DNA of 64,000 bases from Micrococcaceae bacterium RIT 802 (GTDB lineage: Bacteria > Actinomycetota > Actinomycetes > Actinomycetales > Micrococcaceae): contig JAFEMX010000001.1 of the NCBI GenBank assembly GCA_016892645.1, positions 496,001 to 560,000 of the forward strand. Reading direction: 5' to 3'. Below, piece by piece: positions 40,801 through 49,203 of this stretch (positions are counted from its first letter, which is position 1; each line of letters starts with the position of its first letter). A program made the position numbers and the translations under genes. The notes beneath the pieces are model-generated. The model worked only from the letters and a program-made list of their open reading frames with translations, made no database searches and was not told where the DNA came from.

Positions 40801-41190
40801 GGCCAGGATCTCGGGGGTTGATCCCTCGGGCAGGCCGGAGGAAACCGTGTCGATCGCCTCGCGCAGGCTCGACTCGAGCTTGTCCTGGTCCAGCCCGTAT
40901 TCCGTCGAGACCGTGATCGTGGAGACGGATGGCGCCGAGGTCGCGGACACGGTTTCCACACCGCTGACACCCTTGAGCGCGCTGGACAACGGCAGGCTGA
41001 TCTGCTGGTCGATCAGCTCCGGACTCGAGCCGACTGCAGTGGTCAGGATCGTGGTCTGGGGGACGTTGATCGGCGGGATCAACTCCTGCTTGAGCGAGGT
41101 CATCGACACCACACCGGCGACGGCGATGATGAGCGTCAGCAGGGCCACGACCGCCCGGTTGGCAAGACTGAGTCGCGCGAGATGGTGCAC
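37891..41190 (-). CDS. RND family (AcrB/HAE1-type) efflux pump
   Basis: A 1099-residue RND transporter, unusual in that the host appears Gram-positive (compare SwrC/YerP of Bacillus). Twelve transmembrane helices are suggested: TM1 at residues ~12-31 and two blocks around 370-560 and 890-1070. The proton-relay aspartates are present in TM4 (GRVVDDSIVVIENIKRHLG). A low-complexity insertion of about 60 residues rich in Ala, Gly, Pro and Ser (residues ~245-306) interrupts the first extracellular loop. A divergent MarR gene starts 118 bases away and presumably represses the pump. Substrates may be drugs, lipids or surfactants. Confidence 0.9.
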   Translation of the reverse strand: MHHLARLSLANRAVVALLTLIIAVAGVVSMTSLKQELIPPINVPQTTILTTAVGSSPELIDQQISLPLSSALKGVSGVETVSATSAPSVSTITVSTEYGLDQDKLESSLREAIDTVSSGLPEGSTPEILAGSTSDIPVVMLTASSDASAEDLSRTLDTAVLPEIQGIEGVRDVQLSGETKQRITITPEAKKLAAAGLGAQSISSALTSNGTTLPAGTIVEDGRSVSVQAGDPIESLKALKALPLLPASASAAPGAGAAGSGAGTGAGSGAGAQPSSPGGSAGPGATQQGAQAPQAPAASAAGPVKTIGDVATVKVTNEKQTSITRTNGVPSLSVQVTALPDADVVSISHAVNDKMDDFTAALGKGGSITPIFDQAPFIEQSISHLAIEGLLGLAFAVVVILVFLLSLRSTLVTAISIPVSVLVTFIGLNLGGYSLNMLTLGALTIAIGRVVDDSIVVIENIKRHLGYGEEKRHAILTAVKEVSGAITASTLTTIMVFLPIALVGDMVGELFRPFALTVAIAMLSSLFVALTIVPILAFWFMRQPTHDVDPVQVRTLSEEKERKSWLQRGYLPILRGTQRHPVWTLVGAVLILVLTAGILPLLKVDFLGSTGQNSLQVTQQFDSGADLKTVSDTAQATEDALLDSEGVDSVLLTAGVGGEGLAAMMGGGGSTATYIVNTDPDGDQSAISTAIQDRLSKLPAGGTISVGQAAAYGSSTVDVIVTAHDDKTALTDASKKVLDALKDTPKTTDISSDLAADQPTIQITVDRTKAAEAGLTEMQVSGLVASAANPQAVDSIRIDGKNLSVYVDGGTSVSSLQDLEDFAVPTATGMKKLSELADIERASVPSSVSRQGGQLVATVSLTPDDGELGAVTSAVQQKLEGIDLPDGVSVELGGVSTQQADSFRQLGLAMLVAIAIVYLLMVAEFRSLIQPLILLVSIPFAATGAILLMLVSGKPMGVASLIGLLMLIGIVVTNAIVLIDLVNQYRRQGQSVQDAVVNGARQRLRPILMTALATIFALTPMALGVTGSSGFISQDLAIVVIGGLVSSTALTLILVPVLYRLVEGRKEKREQRKAARSGGHGAHAAAVEPDLPPHTATNA

Positions 41191-41241
41191 GGGGATCCTT
41201 CGACGGAAGACGGGGAGCAGGACGGCGATAGGCTGTCAAAA

Positions 41242-41265
41242 TAAGCATAGCCCTCGGCTAAGCAT
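41242..41265. promoter_or_regulatory. Candidate MarR operator between pump and regulator
   Basis: Direct repeat TAAGCAT (41242-41248 and 41259-41265) embracing an inverted repeat TAGCC-CTC-GGCTA (41248-41260), in the AT-richer part of the divergent region. Position between the two starts suits a shared MarR-type operator. Confidence 0.45.
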
Positions 41266-41308
41266 CGGGGAGTGCGGCAGGGGCCGGGGCGACGAAGGAG
41301 CTGGGACG

Positions 41309-41773
41309 ATGGACGAGCGGGAATCGCTCATGCACCGCATCGATGTGCTGGAAGCGGCCTCGGAGCGGATGCGGTTGGATGCCTCGATGGAGGCGCTGAT
41401 GTCGCTGCCGCTGACCGTCCAACAGCTCAAGGCCACCGCGGTGGTGATCACCGGAAACGGCGACACGACGGCCCAGCGCATCGCGGAGGTGCTGCAGGTA
41501 TCCCTCGCCACGGTGTCCGGGATCGTCGACCGGCTGGTCAGCCACGGGGTCGTCGAACGGGTCCCCGACGACCGGGACCGCCGCGCCCGCCGGCTCGTGG
41601 CCACCGACCGCGGGCGGGACATCCTCCACTCGCTCATGGAGGAGGCCGACGGGTTCCGCAGGGCCGCCATGGCCCGCCTGGAGATCGAGGATCTCCGGGC
41701 GCTCGTCCAGGGGATGGAGGCGCTCATGCGGGTGGCGTTCACGGGCGGGGAGCCCGTGCCGGCGGGGGAGTAG
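41309..41773 (+). CDS. MarR family transcriptional regulator
   Basis: A 154-residue winged-helix protein. The HTH and wing are visible as TAQRIAEVLQVSLATVSGIVDRL followed by [20 protein letters not shown] with the typical MarR wing residues DxRxxR. ATG 41309 follows AAGGAG (41295-41300). It diverges from the RND pump gene and probably represses it and itself. It ends eight bases before the convergent hutD stop. Confidence 0.9.
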   Translation: MDERESLMHRIDVLEAASERMRLDASMEALMSLPLTVQQLKATAVVITGNGDTTAQRIAEVLQVSLATVSGIVDRLVSHGVVERVPDDRDRRARRLVATDRGRDILHSLMEEADGFRRAAMARLEIEDLRALVQGMEALMRVAFTGGEPVPAGE

Positions 41774-41781
41774 GCCCCGAC

Positions 41782-42390
41782 TCAGGCCGGGTCGACGGAA
41801 ACCACCGCGAGGAACCCGCGCCCGGAAACCTCCGGCGGCGTCTCGTCGTTGCCGACCACCGTATCCAGTCGTTCCAGCGCGGTGCCCTCCGCTTCGCCCG
41901 GAGCCGGGGTGGCGACGGCATTGCCCTGGAGCAGCACGGCATGCTGGCCGCCGAAGACCGGGTGGGGGCGCTTCTTGGACAGCTCGACGATCACGACATG
42001 GCCGCGATACCCGGGCCCGGTGATGAGGTTCAGGTCCCGGATCGGGCCCTCCGGCAGGGCGGCACTGGTCTCGGCGCCCCCGTCGAAACGGAACGGCCTG
42101 AACTTCTGCAGTCCCTGTTCGACCCCGTCCACGGTCAGCAGCATGAACTCGCCCTCGATGACCGTCAGGATCCGCTCGCACCCGGGGAAGGCCGAGAAGT
42201 CCCCGGCCTTCCCCACCTCGGCAACGCTGATGCGCCAGTCCCAGCCCGGCCCGGAGGCCGGGCTCCCCGCGGAGCCGGGCTCCGCCGTCGTGCCGGAGCG
42301 GGCGATCTCCACCGTGGTGCCCCCGCCGTTGCGCCAACGTTCGGGGGAGAGGCCGGCGAAGCGGATGAGGTGGGCGGGGGTGCCGGTCAT
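41782..42390 (-). CDS. hutD: HutD family protein
   Basis: A 202-residue cupin-like HutD. N-terminal WRNGGGTTVEIARSG and the block GWDWRISVAEVGKAGDFSAFPGCER are diagnostic; DLNLITGPGYRG follows. HutD is found in many hut operons and is thought to moderate histidine catabolism by binding urocanate or formylglutamate; no enzyme activity is established. It lies 30 bases downstream of hutH on the same strand and is probably co-transcribed with it. Confidence 0.9.
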   Translation of the reverse strand: MTGTPAHLIRFAGLSPERWRNGGGTTVEIARSGTTAEPGSAGSPASGPGWDWRISVAEVGKAGDFSAFPGCERILTVIEGEFMLLTVDGVEQGLQKFRPFRFDGGAETSAALPEGPIRDLNLITGPGYRGHVVIVELSKKRPHPVFGGQHAVLLQGNAVATPAPGEAEGTALERLDTVVGNDETPPEVSGRGFLAVVSVDPA

Positions 42391-42420
42391 GAGGGGTCCT
42401 GACGTCGGGGGCGTTGGCGC

Positions 42421-43983
42421 CTACTGTAGCGGGGCGGTGGCTGCGCCGTTGGCGGCGGCGAGGATCGTGCCATCGGCGACCAGGGTGTGCACGGCCTCGA
42501 TCTCGGGGGCCAGGTACCTGTCGGTGCCGGGGCCCTCGACGACGCCGCGGATCGCCCGGCGCACCGCGGTGACGACCGGCGAGGACTTGCCGGTGGCCAG
42601 TCCGCCGTCGCGCATGTCCAGGGCGCGGGCGCTGGTCAGCAGCTCCACGGCGAGCACGCGCTGCAACCCGTCGATGGACCGGCGCAACTTCAGCCCGGCG
42701 GCCCAGCCCATGGAGACGTGGTCCTCCTGCATGGCCGAGCTGGGGATCGAATCCACCGACGCGGGCACGGCCAGGCGCTTGAGCTCGGAGACGATGCCGG
42801 CCTGGGTGTACTGGGCGATCATGTGGCCCGAATCCACGCCCGGGTCGTCCGCCAGGAACGCGTTCAACCCGTGGCTGCGGGCCTTGTCCAGGAACCTGTC
42901 GGTGCGGCGCTCGGAGATGGAGGCCAGGTCGGCGACGGCGATGGCCAGGAAGTCCAGCACGTAGCCGACCGGTGCGCCGTGGAAGTTGCCGTTGGACTCG
43001 ACGCGGCCATCGGTGGTGACCACCGGGTTGTCGATGGCCGAGGCCAGTTCCAGCTCGGCGACGGATTCGGCATGGGCCAGGGTGGCGCGCACCGCACCGT
43101 GGACCTGCGGGGCGCAGCGCAGCGAATAGGCGTCCTGCACGCGGGTGAAGGCGTGGGAGCCCTCCTTCTGCTCGGCGATCAGGGTGGAACCGGCGAGCAC
43201 GGCGCGCATGTTCGCCGCGGAGGCGATCTGGCCGGGATGCGGGCGCAGGGCGTGCAGGTCCGGGGCGAGGACGTCGTCGGTGCCCAGCAGACCCTCGATG
43301 CTCATGGCCGCCGAAAGGTCGGCGGTGGCGACCAGACGGTGCAGGTCGGCCGCGGCCATGAGCAGCATGCCCAGCATGCCGTCGGTCCCGTTGATCAGGG
43401 CCAGGCCCTCCTTCTCCGCGAGCACGACCGGCTCGATGCCGGCGGCGGACAGCGCCTCGGCGGCCTCGACGAGGTCGCCGGCCGCGGTGCGGACCTTGCC
43501 CTCGCCCATGACGGCCAGGGCGCAGTGGGAGAGCGGGGCCAGATCGCCGGAGCAACCCAGCGAGCCGTACTCGCCGACGATCGGGGTGATGCCGGCGTTC
43601 AGGACCGCCGCGTAGGCGCGGGCGACCTGGGGGCGCACGCCGGTGCGGCCGGTGGTCATGGTGTGCAGGCGGTTGAGCATCAGCCCGCGCACGACCTCGC
43701 GGTCGACCTCGGCGCCGGAGGAGGCGGCGTGGGAGCGGATCAGCGAGCGCTGCAGCTGGGCGCGCAGCTCGATGGGGATCTGCTTGGTGGCGAGGGCGCC
43801 GAAGCCGGTGGAGACGCCGTAGTGCGGGCGGGTGTCGGTGACCAGCGCGTCGATGACGGCGCGGGATTCGGCCATGGCGCGCATCGACTCCTCGGAGATC
43901 TCGACGCGGGCATCGTGGCGGGCCACGCGCACGACGTCGTGCGGGGCGAGCGCCGCCGGGCTCAGGGTGATGGTCTCTGCCAT
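42421..43983 (-). CDS. hutH: Histidine ammonia-lyase
   Basis: A 520-residue lyase converting L-histidine to trans-urocanate and ammonia, the first step of the hut pathway. The electrophilic MIO group is made autocatalytically from residues 144-146 in GSLGCSGDLAPLSH; here the triplet is Cys-Ser-Gly rather than the textbook Ala-Ser-Gly. Other active-site parts are present: YGVSTGFGALA near the N-terminus, GLALINGTDGML, and QEDHVSMGWAAG. ATG 43983 is preceded by AAAGGA. Upstream ORF codons before it are not needed. Divergent from the IclR-hutU cluster. Confidence 0.95.
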   Translation of the reverse strand: MAETITLSPAALAPHDVVRVARHDARVEISEESMRAMAESRAVIDALVTDTRPHYGVSTGFGALATKQIPIELRAQLQRSLIRSHAASSGAEVDREVVRGLMLNRLHTMTTGRTGVRPQVARAYAAVLNAGITPIVGEYGSLGCSGDLAPLSHCALAVMGEGKVRTAAGDLVEAAEALSAAGIEPVVLAEKEGLALINGTDGMLGMLLMAAADLHRLVATADLSAAMSIEGLLGTDDVLAPDLHALRPHPGQIASAANMRAVLAGSTLIAEQKEGSHAFTRVQDAYSLRCAPQVHGAVRATLAHAESVAELELASAIDNPVVTTDGRVESNGNFHGAPVGYVLDFLAIAVADLASISERRTDRFLDKARSHGLNAFLADDPGVDSGHMIAQYTQAGIVSELKRLAVPASVDSIPSSAMQEDHVSMGWAAGLKLRRSIDGLQRVLAVELLTSARALDMRDGGLATGKSSPVVTAVRRAIRGVVEGPGTDRYLAPEIEAVHTLVADGTILAAANGAATAPLQ

Positions 43984-44040
43984 GGGTTGTCCTTTCGGTG
44001 GGGCTCCCGGCAAGCGAGGCTTGCCAAGTGGTGCAATTCA

Positions 44041-44059
44041 CGTTTCAATAAGTGAAACG
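44041..44059. promoter_or_regulatory. Candidate IclR operator in the hut divergent promoter
   Basis: CGTTTCA-ATAAG-TGAAACG, a perfect 7-bp inverted repeat. On the minus strand it forms exactly the 16-base spacer between TTGCGT (44057-44062) and TGAATT (44035-44040), a plausible hutH promoter. A second, weaker repeat GAACC-N7-GGTTC (44083-44099) lies nearer the IclR gene. Confidence 0.6.
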
Positions 44060-44133
44060 CAAATTTTGGCTGGTGGCAAGGCGAACCGCAGTTTGGTTCA
44101 CCCTTCCGACCGGCCACCACCCCAGGAGGAACG

Positions 44134-44859
44134 ATGGCCGAACCGTCCACGCGAACGGTGGAACGGGCGCTGCAGCTGCTCGGCTCCGTCTGCGATGCCG
44201 GGTACATCACCCTGGCGGAGGCCGCCCGTGAAACGGAGCTGTCGGCCTCGACGGCGCTTCGCCTGCTGCGCACGTTGGAGGCCAGCGGGTTCGTCCGCCG
44301 GGATCCCGAGGCCGGCTACCGGCCCGGGATGCGGATCGTCCAGCTCGGCGCCCAGGCCCTGAGCCACGAGTCGCTGGTCTCCCTGGCCATGGAGTCGCTG
44401 CGTCACCTGGTCGCCTCCACGGGGGAGTCCGCCTACCTCAGCGTCCCCTCGTTGGGCGGCACGGCCGCCGAGCACAGCGTCTACATCGCCGTCGAGGAGG
44501 GGACCCATTCGGTCCGCCATACCTCGTGGGTCGGACGCAGCATCCCCCTCGAGGGCAGCGCCGTCGGCGTCGTGCTGCGCGGGAAGACCCCGGCGGAGGG
44601 CTACGTGGTCGTGGACCGCGGCGTCGAGAAGGACGTCACCGCGATCGCCGCGCCCATCACGGTCGGCCGCGGGGACGAGACCCGGGTGATCGCCGCGCTG
44701 TCCGTGGTGGCGCCCTCCTACCGCATGACCGCCGACCTCGTATCCGCCATCGGCCTGCAGGTCGCCGCGGAAGCACACACCATCCTCACCGCACACCAAG
44801 ACACCGACACCGACACCGACGCCGGCACCGCCGCCGGCAGCAAGGAGAAGACGGCATGA
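44134..44859 (+). CDS. IclR family regulator of histidine use
   Basis: A 241-residue IclR protein. The winged helix is [17 protein letters not shown], then [22 protein letters not shown]; the ligand-sensing domain follows from about residue 75. The C-terminus has a low-complexity Thr-Asp repeat (TDTDTDTD) encoded by hexanucleotide repeats. It starts the rightward hut cluster and its stop overlaps hutU by four bases, so it is almost certainly the pathway regulator. It resembles in position the IclR-type HutR described in corynebacteria. Effector is probably histidine or urocanate. Confidence 0.9.
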   Translation: MAEPSTRTVERALQLLGSVCDAGYITLAEAARETELSASTALRLLRTLEASGFVRRDPEAGYRPGMRIVQLGAQALSHESLVSLAMESLRHLVASTGESAYLSVPSLGGTAAEHSVYIAVEEGTHSVRHTSWVGRSIPLEGSAVGVVLRGKTPAEGYVVVDRGVEKDVTAIAAPITVGRGDETRVIAALSVVAPSYRMTADLVSAIGLQVAAEAHTILTAHQDTDTDTDAGTAAGSKEKTA

Positions 44860-46556
44860 GCCAGTCATTTACCCAGCACGATCCCTCACGCAGCATCCGG
44901 GCCGCCCGCGGCACCGAGTTGACCGCCAAGTCCTGGCAGACCGAGGCGCCCCTGCGCATGCTCATGAACAACCTGGACCCCGAGGTCGCCGAACGCCCCG
45001 AGGACCTGGTCGTCTACGGCGGCACCGGCCGCGCGGCCCGCTCCTGGGAGGCCTTCGACGCGATCACCCGCACGCTTCAGACCCTCGAGGACAACGAGAC
45101 CCTGCTGGTCCAGTCCGGCAAGCCGGTCGGCGTCTTCACCACCAACAAGTGGGCCCCGCGCGTGCTGATCGCCAACTCCAACCTGGTCGGCGACTGGGCC
45201 ACCTGGCCCGAATTCCGCAAGCTCGAGGCCGAGGGCCTGATGATGTACGGGCAGATGACCGCCGGTTCCTGGATCTACATCGGCACCCAGGGCATCCTGC
45301 AGGGCACCTACGAGACCTTCGCGGCCATCGGGCGCAAGCTCTACGCGGACGACGGCGGCACCCTGGCCGGGACGCTGACCCTCACCGGCGGCTGCGGCGG
45401 CATGGGCGGCGCGCAGCCGCTGGCCGTGACCCTGAACGGCGGGGCCTGCCTGATCGTCGACGTCTCCGAGGACCGGCTGCGCCGCCGCGCCGGCAAGCGC
45501 TACCTCGACGAGGTCGAGACCGACCTGGACGCCGCACTGGCCAAGGTTCTGGTCGCCAAGTCCGAGAAGCGGGCCCTGTCGGTCGGCTACGTCGGCAACG
45601 CCGCCGAGGTCTTCCCCGAACTGCTGCGCCGCCACACCGCGGGAGACATCGCCATCGACATCGTCACCGACCAGACCAGCGCCCACGACCCGCTGAGCTA
45701 CCTGCCCGTCGAGTACACGCTGGAGCAGTGGGACGCCGAGGCGAAGGCCGATCCGATCGGGTTCACCAAGAAGGCCCAGGAGTCCATGGCGGCCCACGTC
45801 GAGGCCATGGTCGGCTTCCAGGACGCCGGCGCCGAGGTCTTCGACTACGGCAACTCCATCCGCGACGAGGCCCGCCAGGGCGGTTTCGCCCGCGCCTTCG
45901 AGTTCCCCGGCTTCGTCCCGGCCTACATCCGCCCGCTCTTCTGCGAGGGTCTGGGCCCGTTCCGCTGGGTCGCCCTCTCCGGGGACCCGGAGGACATCCG
46001 CGTGACCGACGAGGCGCTCAAGGCGCTCTTCCCGGACAACGCCCACCTGCACCGCTGGCTCGACGCCGCCGCCGAGCACGTCGAGTTCGAGGGCCTGCCG
46101 GCGCGCATCTGCTGGCTCGGCTACGGCGACCGCGCCAAGGCCGGGCTGCTGTTCAACCAGCTGGTCGCCGAGGGCAAGGTCTCCGCACCGATCGTCATCG
46201 GCCGCGACCACCTGGATTCGGGCTCCGTCGCCTCCCCGTACCGCGAAACGGAGTCCATGAAGGACGGCTCGGACGCCATCGCCGACTGGCCGCTGCTCAA
46301 CGCCCTGACCGCCGCCTCCTCCGGCGCGACCTGGGTGTCCATCCACCATGGCGGCGGCGTGGGCATCGGCCGCTCCATCCACGCCGGCCAGGTCTCCGTC
46401 GCCGACGGCACCGAGCTCGCCGCGGCCAAGCTGGAGGCGCTGCTGACCAACGACCCGGGCATGGGCGTCATCCGCCACGTCGACGCCGGCTACGACCGGG
46501 CCATCGAGGTCGCAGCCGAACGCGGCGTCCGCATCCCGATGACCGACACGGTGTAG
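44856..46556 (+). CDS. hutU: Urocanate hydratase
   Basis: A 566-residue NAD+-dependent urocanase converting urocanate to imidazolone-5-propionate. Signatures: [20 protein letters not shown], the NAD-binding [17 protein letters not shown] and the C-terminal active-site Cys in [20 protein letters not shown]. Normal length. ATG 44856 overlaps the IclR stop. Second enzyme of the hut pathway. Confidence 0.97.
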   Translation: MSQSFTQHDPSRSIRAARGTELTAKSWQTEAPLRMLMNNLDPEVAERPEDLVVYGGTGRAARSWEAFDAITRTLQTLEDNETLLVQSGKPVGVFTTNKWAPRVLIANSNLVGDWATWPEFRKLEAEGLMMYGQMTAGSWIYIGTQGILQGTYETFAAIGRKLYADDGGTLAGTLTLTGGCGGMGGAQPLAVTLNGGACLIVDVSEDRLRRRAGKRYLDEVETDLDAALAKVLVAKSEKRALSVGYVGNAAEVFPELLRRHTAGDIAIDIVTDQTSAHDPLSYLPVEYTLEQWDAEAKADPIGFTKKAQESMAAHVEAMVGFQDAGAEVFDYGNSIRDEARQGGFARAFEFPGFVPAYIRPLFCEGLGPFRWVALSGDPEDIRVTDEALKALFPDNAHLHRWLDAAAEHVEFEGLPARICWLGYGDRAKAGLLFNQLVAEGKVSAPIVIGRDHLDSGSVASPYRETESMKDGSDAIADWPLLNALTAASSGATWVSIHHGGGVGIGRSIHAGQVSVADGTELAAAKLEALLTNDPGMGVIRHVDAGYDRAIEVAAERGVRIPMTDTV

Positions 46557-46559
46557 CGC

Positions 46560-47903
46560 ATGGGGAACACCTCCACGCCCGTCGACACGGGCACGGCCAC
46601 CACGCTGAAGCCGCACGCCCCCTGGCGGTTCTTCGTCTTCAGCGCCATCGGGATCTTCATGTTCTTCATCCCGGTCACCCTCGGCGGCACCAGCACGATC
46701 CCGCTGGACCACCTGGTCACCCTGGTGACCCGGCTGCTGGGGGAGGGAGTCCGGTACGTCGCCCTGGCCCTCATCCTGGCCGGGACCATCTACCCGTTCG
46801 CCACCGGGCGCTGGCGCCAGTCCGGGCTCAAGACGGCCTTCGCGTTCCTGAACATCCTCGGCCTGGCCACCGGCACCGCCCTGGTCTTCGGCGTCGGACC
46901 GGCCTGGCTGTTCGAGCCCGACCTGGGCCCGTTCCTGTTCGACAAGCTGGTGATCCCCGTCGGGCTCATCGTGCCCATCGGCGCCGTCTTCCTGGCCCTG
47001 CTGGTCGGGTACGGGCTGATGGAATACGTCGGCGTCCTCGTCCAGCCGGTCATGCGCCCGGTCTGGAAGACCCCGGGACGCTCCGCGATCGACGCCGTGG
47101 CCTCCTTCGTGGGCAGCTATTCGCTGGGCCTGCTGATCACCAACCGGGTCTACCAGGCCGGGCGGTACACGGCGCGGGAGGCGGCCATCATCGCCACCGG
47201 GTTCTCCACGGTCTCGGTGACGTTCATGCTCATCGTGGCCAAGACCCTGGACCTCATGCACCTGTGGCTGCCGTACTTCTTCCTGACCTTCGCCGTGACG
47301 TTCCTGGTCACCGCGATCAGCGTGCGCATCCCGCCGCTGAGTCGGATCAAGGACGACTACCATCCGGGTGCCGAACCGCAGCCCGAGGTCCCGGTGACCT
47401 CGCGCCGGATGGCCACCGCCTGGCGCGAGGCCATGGCCATGCTCCACCAGGCCCCCGGCCTGGGCCGGAACATCTGGGAGAACTTCCGCGACGGTCTGCT
47501 CATGGCCATGGCGATCCTGCCCTCCATCCTCTCGGTGGGGCTGATCGGCCTGGTCCTGGCCCGCTTCACCCCGGTCTTCGACTGGCTCGGCTACCTCTTC
47601 GTCCCGATCACCTGGGCGCTCCAGTTGCCCGACCCGCTGCTCGCCGCCAAGGCCTCCGCCGTGGGCATCGCCGAGATGTTCCTGCCCGCCACCGTGGTCG
47701 CCGGCCACGAATCCGAGCTGCTGCGCCTGGTCATCGCCGTCGTCTGCGTCTCGGCGATCATCTTCTTCTCCGCCCTGGTGCCCTGCATCCTGGCCACGGA
47801 GATCCCCCTCAAGGTGTGGCACCTCGTCGTCCTCTGGGCCCAGCGCGTGGCCTTGACGCTGATCATCACCACCCCCATCGCCTACCTCATGGTTGGAAGG
47901 TAA
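46560..47903 (+). CDS. YjiH family membrane protein (nucleoside-recognition domain), probable histidine/urocanate transporter
   Basis: A 447-residue integral membrane protein with about ten hydrophobic segments, of the YjiH/Gate-domain type (SIGGTSTIPLDHLV-like start, SFVGSYSLGLLITNRVYQAG, FSTVSVTFMLIVAKTL). It starts three bases after the hutU stop and is followed by the M20 hydrolase, so it belongs to the hut operon. No other transporter is encoded in the locus. By position it is a candidate importer of histidine or urocanate, or exporter of an intermediate; this is inference only. Confidence 0.75.
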   Translation: MGNTSTPVDTGTATTLKPHAPWRFFVFSAIGIFMFFIPVTLGGTSTIPLDHLVTLVTRLLGEGVRYVALALILAGTIYPFATGRWRQSGLKTAFAFLNILGLATGTALVFGVGPAWLFEPDLGPFLFDKLVIPVGLIVPIGAVFLALLVGYGLMEYVGVLVQPVMRPVWKTPGRSAIDAVASFVGSYSLGLLITNRVYQAGRYTAREAAIIATGFSTVSVTFMLIVAKTLDLMHLWLPYFFLTFAVTFLVTAISVRIPPLSRIKDDYHPGAEPQPEVPVTSRRMATAWREAMAMLHQAPGLGRNIWENFRDGLLMAMAILPSILSVGLIGLVLARFTPVFDWLGYLFVPITWALQLPDPLLAAKASAVGIAEMFLPATVVAGHESELLRLVIAVVCVSAIIFFSALVPCILATEIPLKVWHLVVLWAQRVALTLIITTPIAYLMVGR

Positions 47904-47907
47904 CCGC

Positions 47908-49203
47908 ATGCCAGAACCCAGCACCGTCAACTCACTCATGGGCGCCATCGCCGGCACCGGACGTGATGCCCGCCGCGGCGGCTACTCCCGCCCCGTCTAC
48001 TCCACGCCCGAACTCGAACTGCGCGAATGGTTCACGTCCGAGGCCACCTCCCGCGGCCTGGCCGTCGAACGCGACGCCAACGGCATCATCTGGGCCTGGT
48101 GGGATCTTCCCGCGGGGCACGACGGCGGTGCCCCCTCCGGTGCCGACGCCCGCCGGGGCGCGCTGGTCACCGGATCCCACCTGGACTCGGTCCCGGGCGG
48201 CGGGGCGTTCGACGGCCCCCTCGGCGTGGCCTCCGCACTGGCGGCCTACGATGTCCTCGCCGCCCGCGAGGCCGCCGGTGACCTGCAGCGCCACCGCGCG
48301 CTGGCCATCGCCGTCTTCCCCGAGGAAGAGGGCTCGGCGTTCGGGGTCGCCTGCCTGGGCTCCCGGCTGCTGACCGGGGCCATCGACACCGCCCGGGCCC
48401 TGAACCTGCGCGATGCCAGCGGCACCACCTTCGCCGACGCCTCCTGCGCCCAGGGGCTGGACCCCGACGCCATGGGCCGCGACGCGGCGGCCCTGGCGCG
48501 CATCGGCGACTTCGTCGAGCTGCACGTCGAACAGGGCCTGGGCCTGAACGGCGAGGAGTACACCGATGCCGCCGGCCGCGGTCCCGCGGTGGCCGTCGCC
48601 TCCTCGATCCTCGGCCATGGCCGCTGGCGGTTCTCCGTGTCCGGGCAGGGCAACCATGCCGGCACCACGCTGATGAGCGACCGGGCCGACCCCATGGTCG
48701 CCGCCGCCCAGATGGTGTTGGCGGTGCGCAAGACCGCCGCCGCCCAGTCCGACGCCCGGGCGACCGTCGGCCGCCTCGAACCGGTCCCCGGGGGCACCAA
48801 CGTCATCGCCTCACGGGTGGACTTCTGGATGGATGTGCGCCACCCCGACGACGCGGTCACCGCCGCCGTCGTCGAGCGCATCCACGGCCAGGCCCAGAAG
48901 ATCGCCGCGTTCGAGGGGTGTACGGTCACCATGACCGAGGAGTCCTATTCGGGCACCGTGCACTTCGACGCGGCGTTGACGCGGGCCCTGCAGGGATCCG
49001 TGCAGCGCACCACCCCCGGGGCGCCGGCGCTGTCCACCGGTGCCGGGCACGACGCCGGGGTGCTGGCCGCCGAGGTCCCCACCGGGATGCTCTTCGTGCG
49101 CAACCCGTCGGGCATCAGCCACTCGCCCGAGGAACACGTCGAAGACGACGACGCCACCGCCGGGACCATCGCCCTGGCCGACACCCTGGAGGACCTGCTG
49201 TGA
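47908..49203 (+). CDS. M20 family metallo-amidohydrolase, candidate N-formylglutamate deformylase
   Basis: A 431-residue M20/hydantoinase-type enzyme, of the allantoate amidohydrolase / N-carbamoyl amino acid hydrolase group. Metal ligands are visible in GSHLDSVPGGGAFDGPLGV, EEEGSAFGVACLGS and ELHVEQGLGL. ATG 47908 has GGAAGG at 47895-47900. The hut cluster has hutF (which yields N-formylglutamate) but no recognisable hutG-type deformylase; this hydrolase, lying directly before hutF and overlapping it by GTGA, is the obvious candidate to remove the formyl group. Allantoate activity is what an automatic name would suggest but no purine genes are nearby. Confidence 0.8.
   Translation: MPEPSTVNSLMGAIAGTGRDARRGGYSRPVYSTPELELREWFTSEATSRGLAVERDANGIIWAWWDLPAGHDGGAPSGADARRGALVTGSHLDSVPGGGAFDGPLGVASALAAYDVLAAREAAGDLQRHRALAIAVFPEEEGSAFGVACLGSRLLTGAIDTARALNLRDASGTTFADASCAQGLDPDAMGRDAAALARIGDFVELHVEQGLGLNGEEYTDAAGRGPAVAVASSILGHGRWRFSVSGQGNHAGTTLMSDRADPMVAAAQMVLAVRKTAAAQSDARATVGRLEPVPGGTNVIASRVDFWMDVRHPDDAVTAAVVERIHGQAQKIAAFEGCTVTMTEESYSGTVHFDAALTRALQGSVQRTTPGAPALSTGAGHDAGVLAAEVPTGMLFVRNPSGISHSPEEHVEDDDATAGTIALADTLEDLL

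Noticed and set aside
37909-40821. 970-codon open frame on the plus strand
   Set aside because: Antisense to the RND pump; the pump's motifs and RND length clearly favour the minus strand.
44797-44830. Hexanucleotide repeat ACACCG
   Set aside because: Encodes the Thr-Asp tail of the IclR regulator in frame; a unit change would not shift the frame, so not a phase-variable switch.
44886-47957. 1023-codon open frame on the minus strand
   Set aside because: Antisense shadow of hutU and the YjiH-like gene; Gly/Asp/Gln/Arg-rich translation without domains.
47908-49203. Allantoate amidohydrolase as the firm name
   Set aside because: The M20 motifs do not distinguish substrates, and there are no purine genes nearby; hut context favours another substrate.
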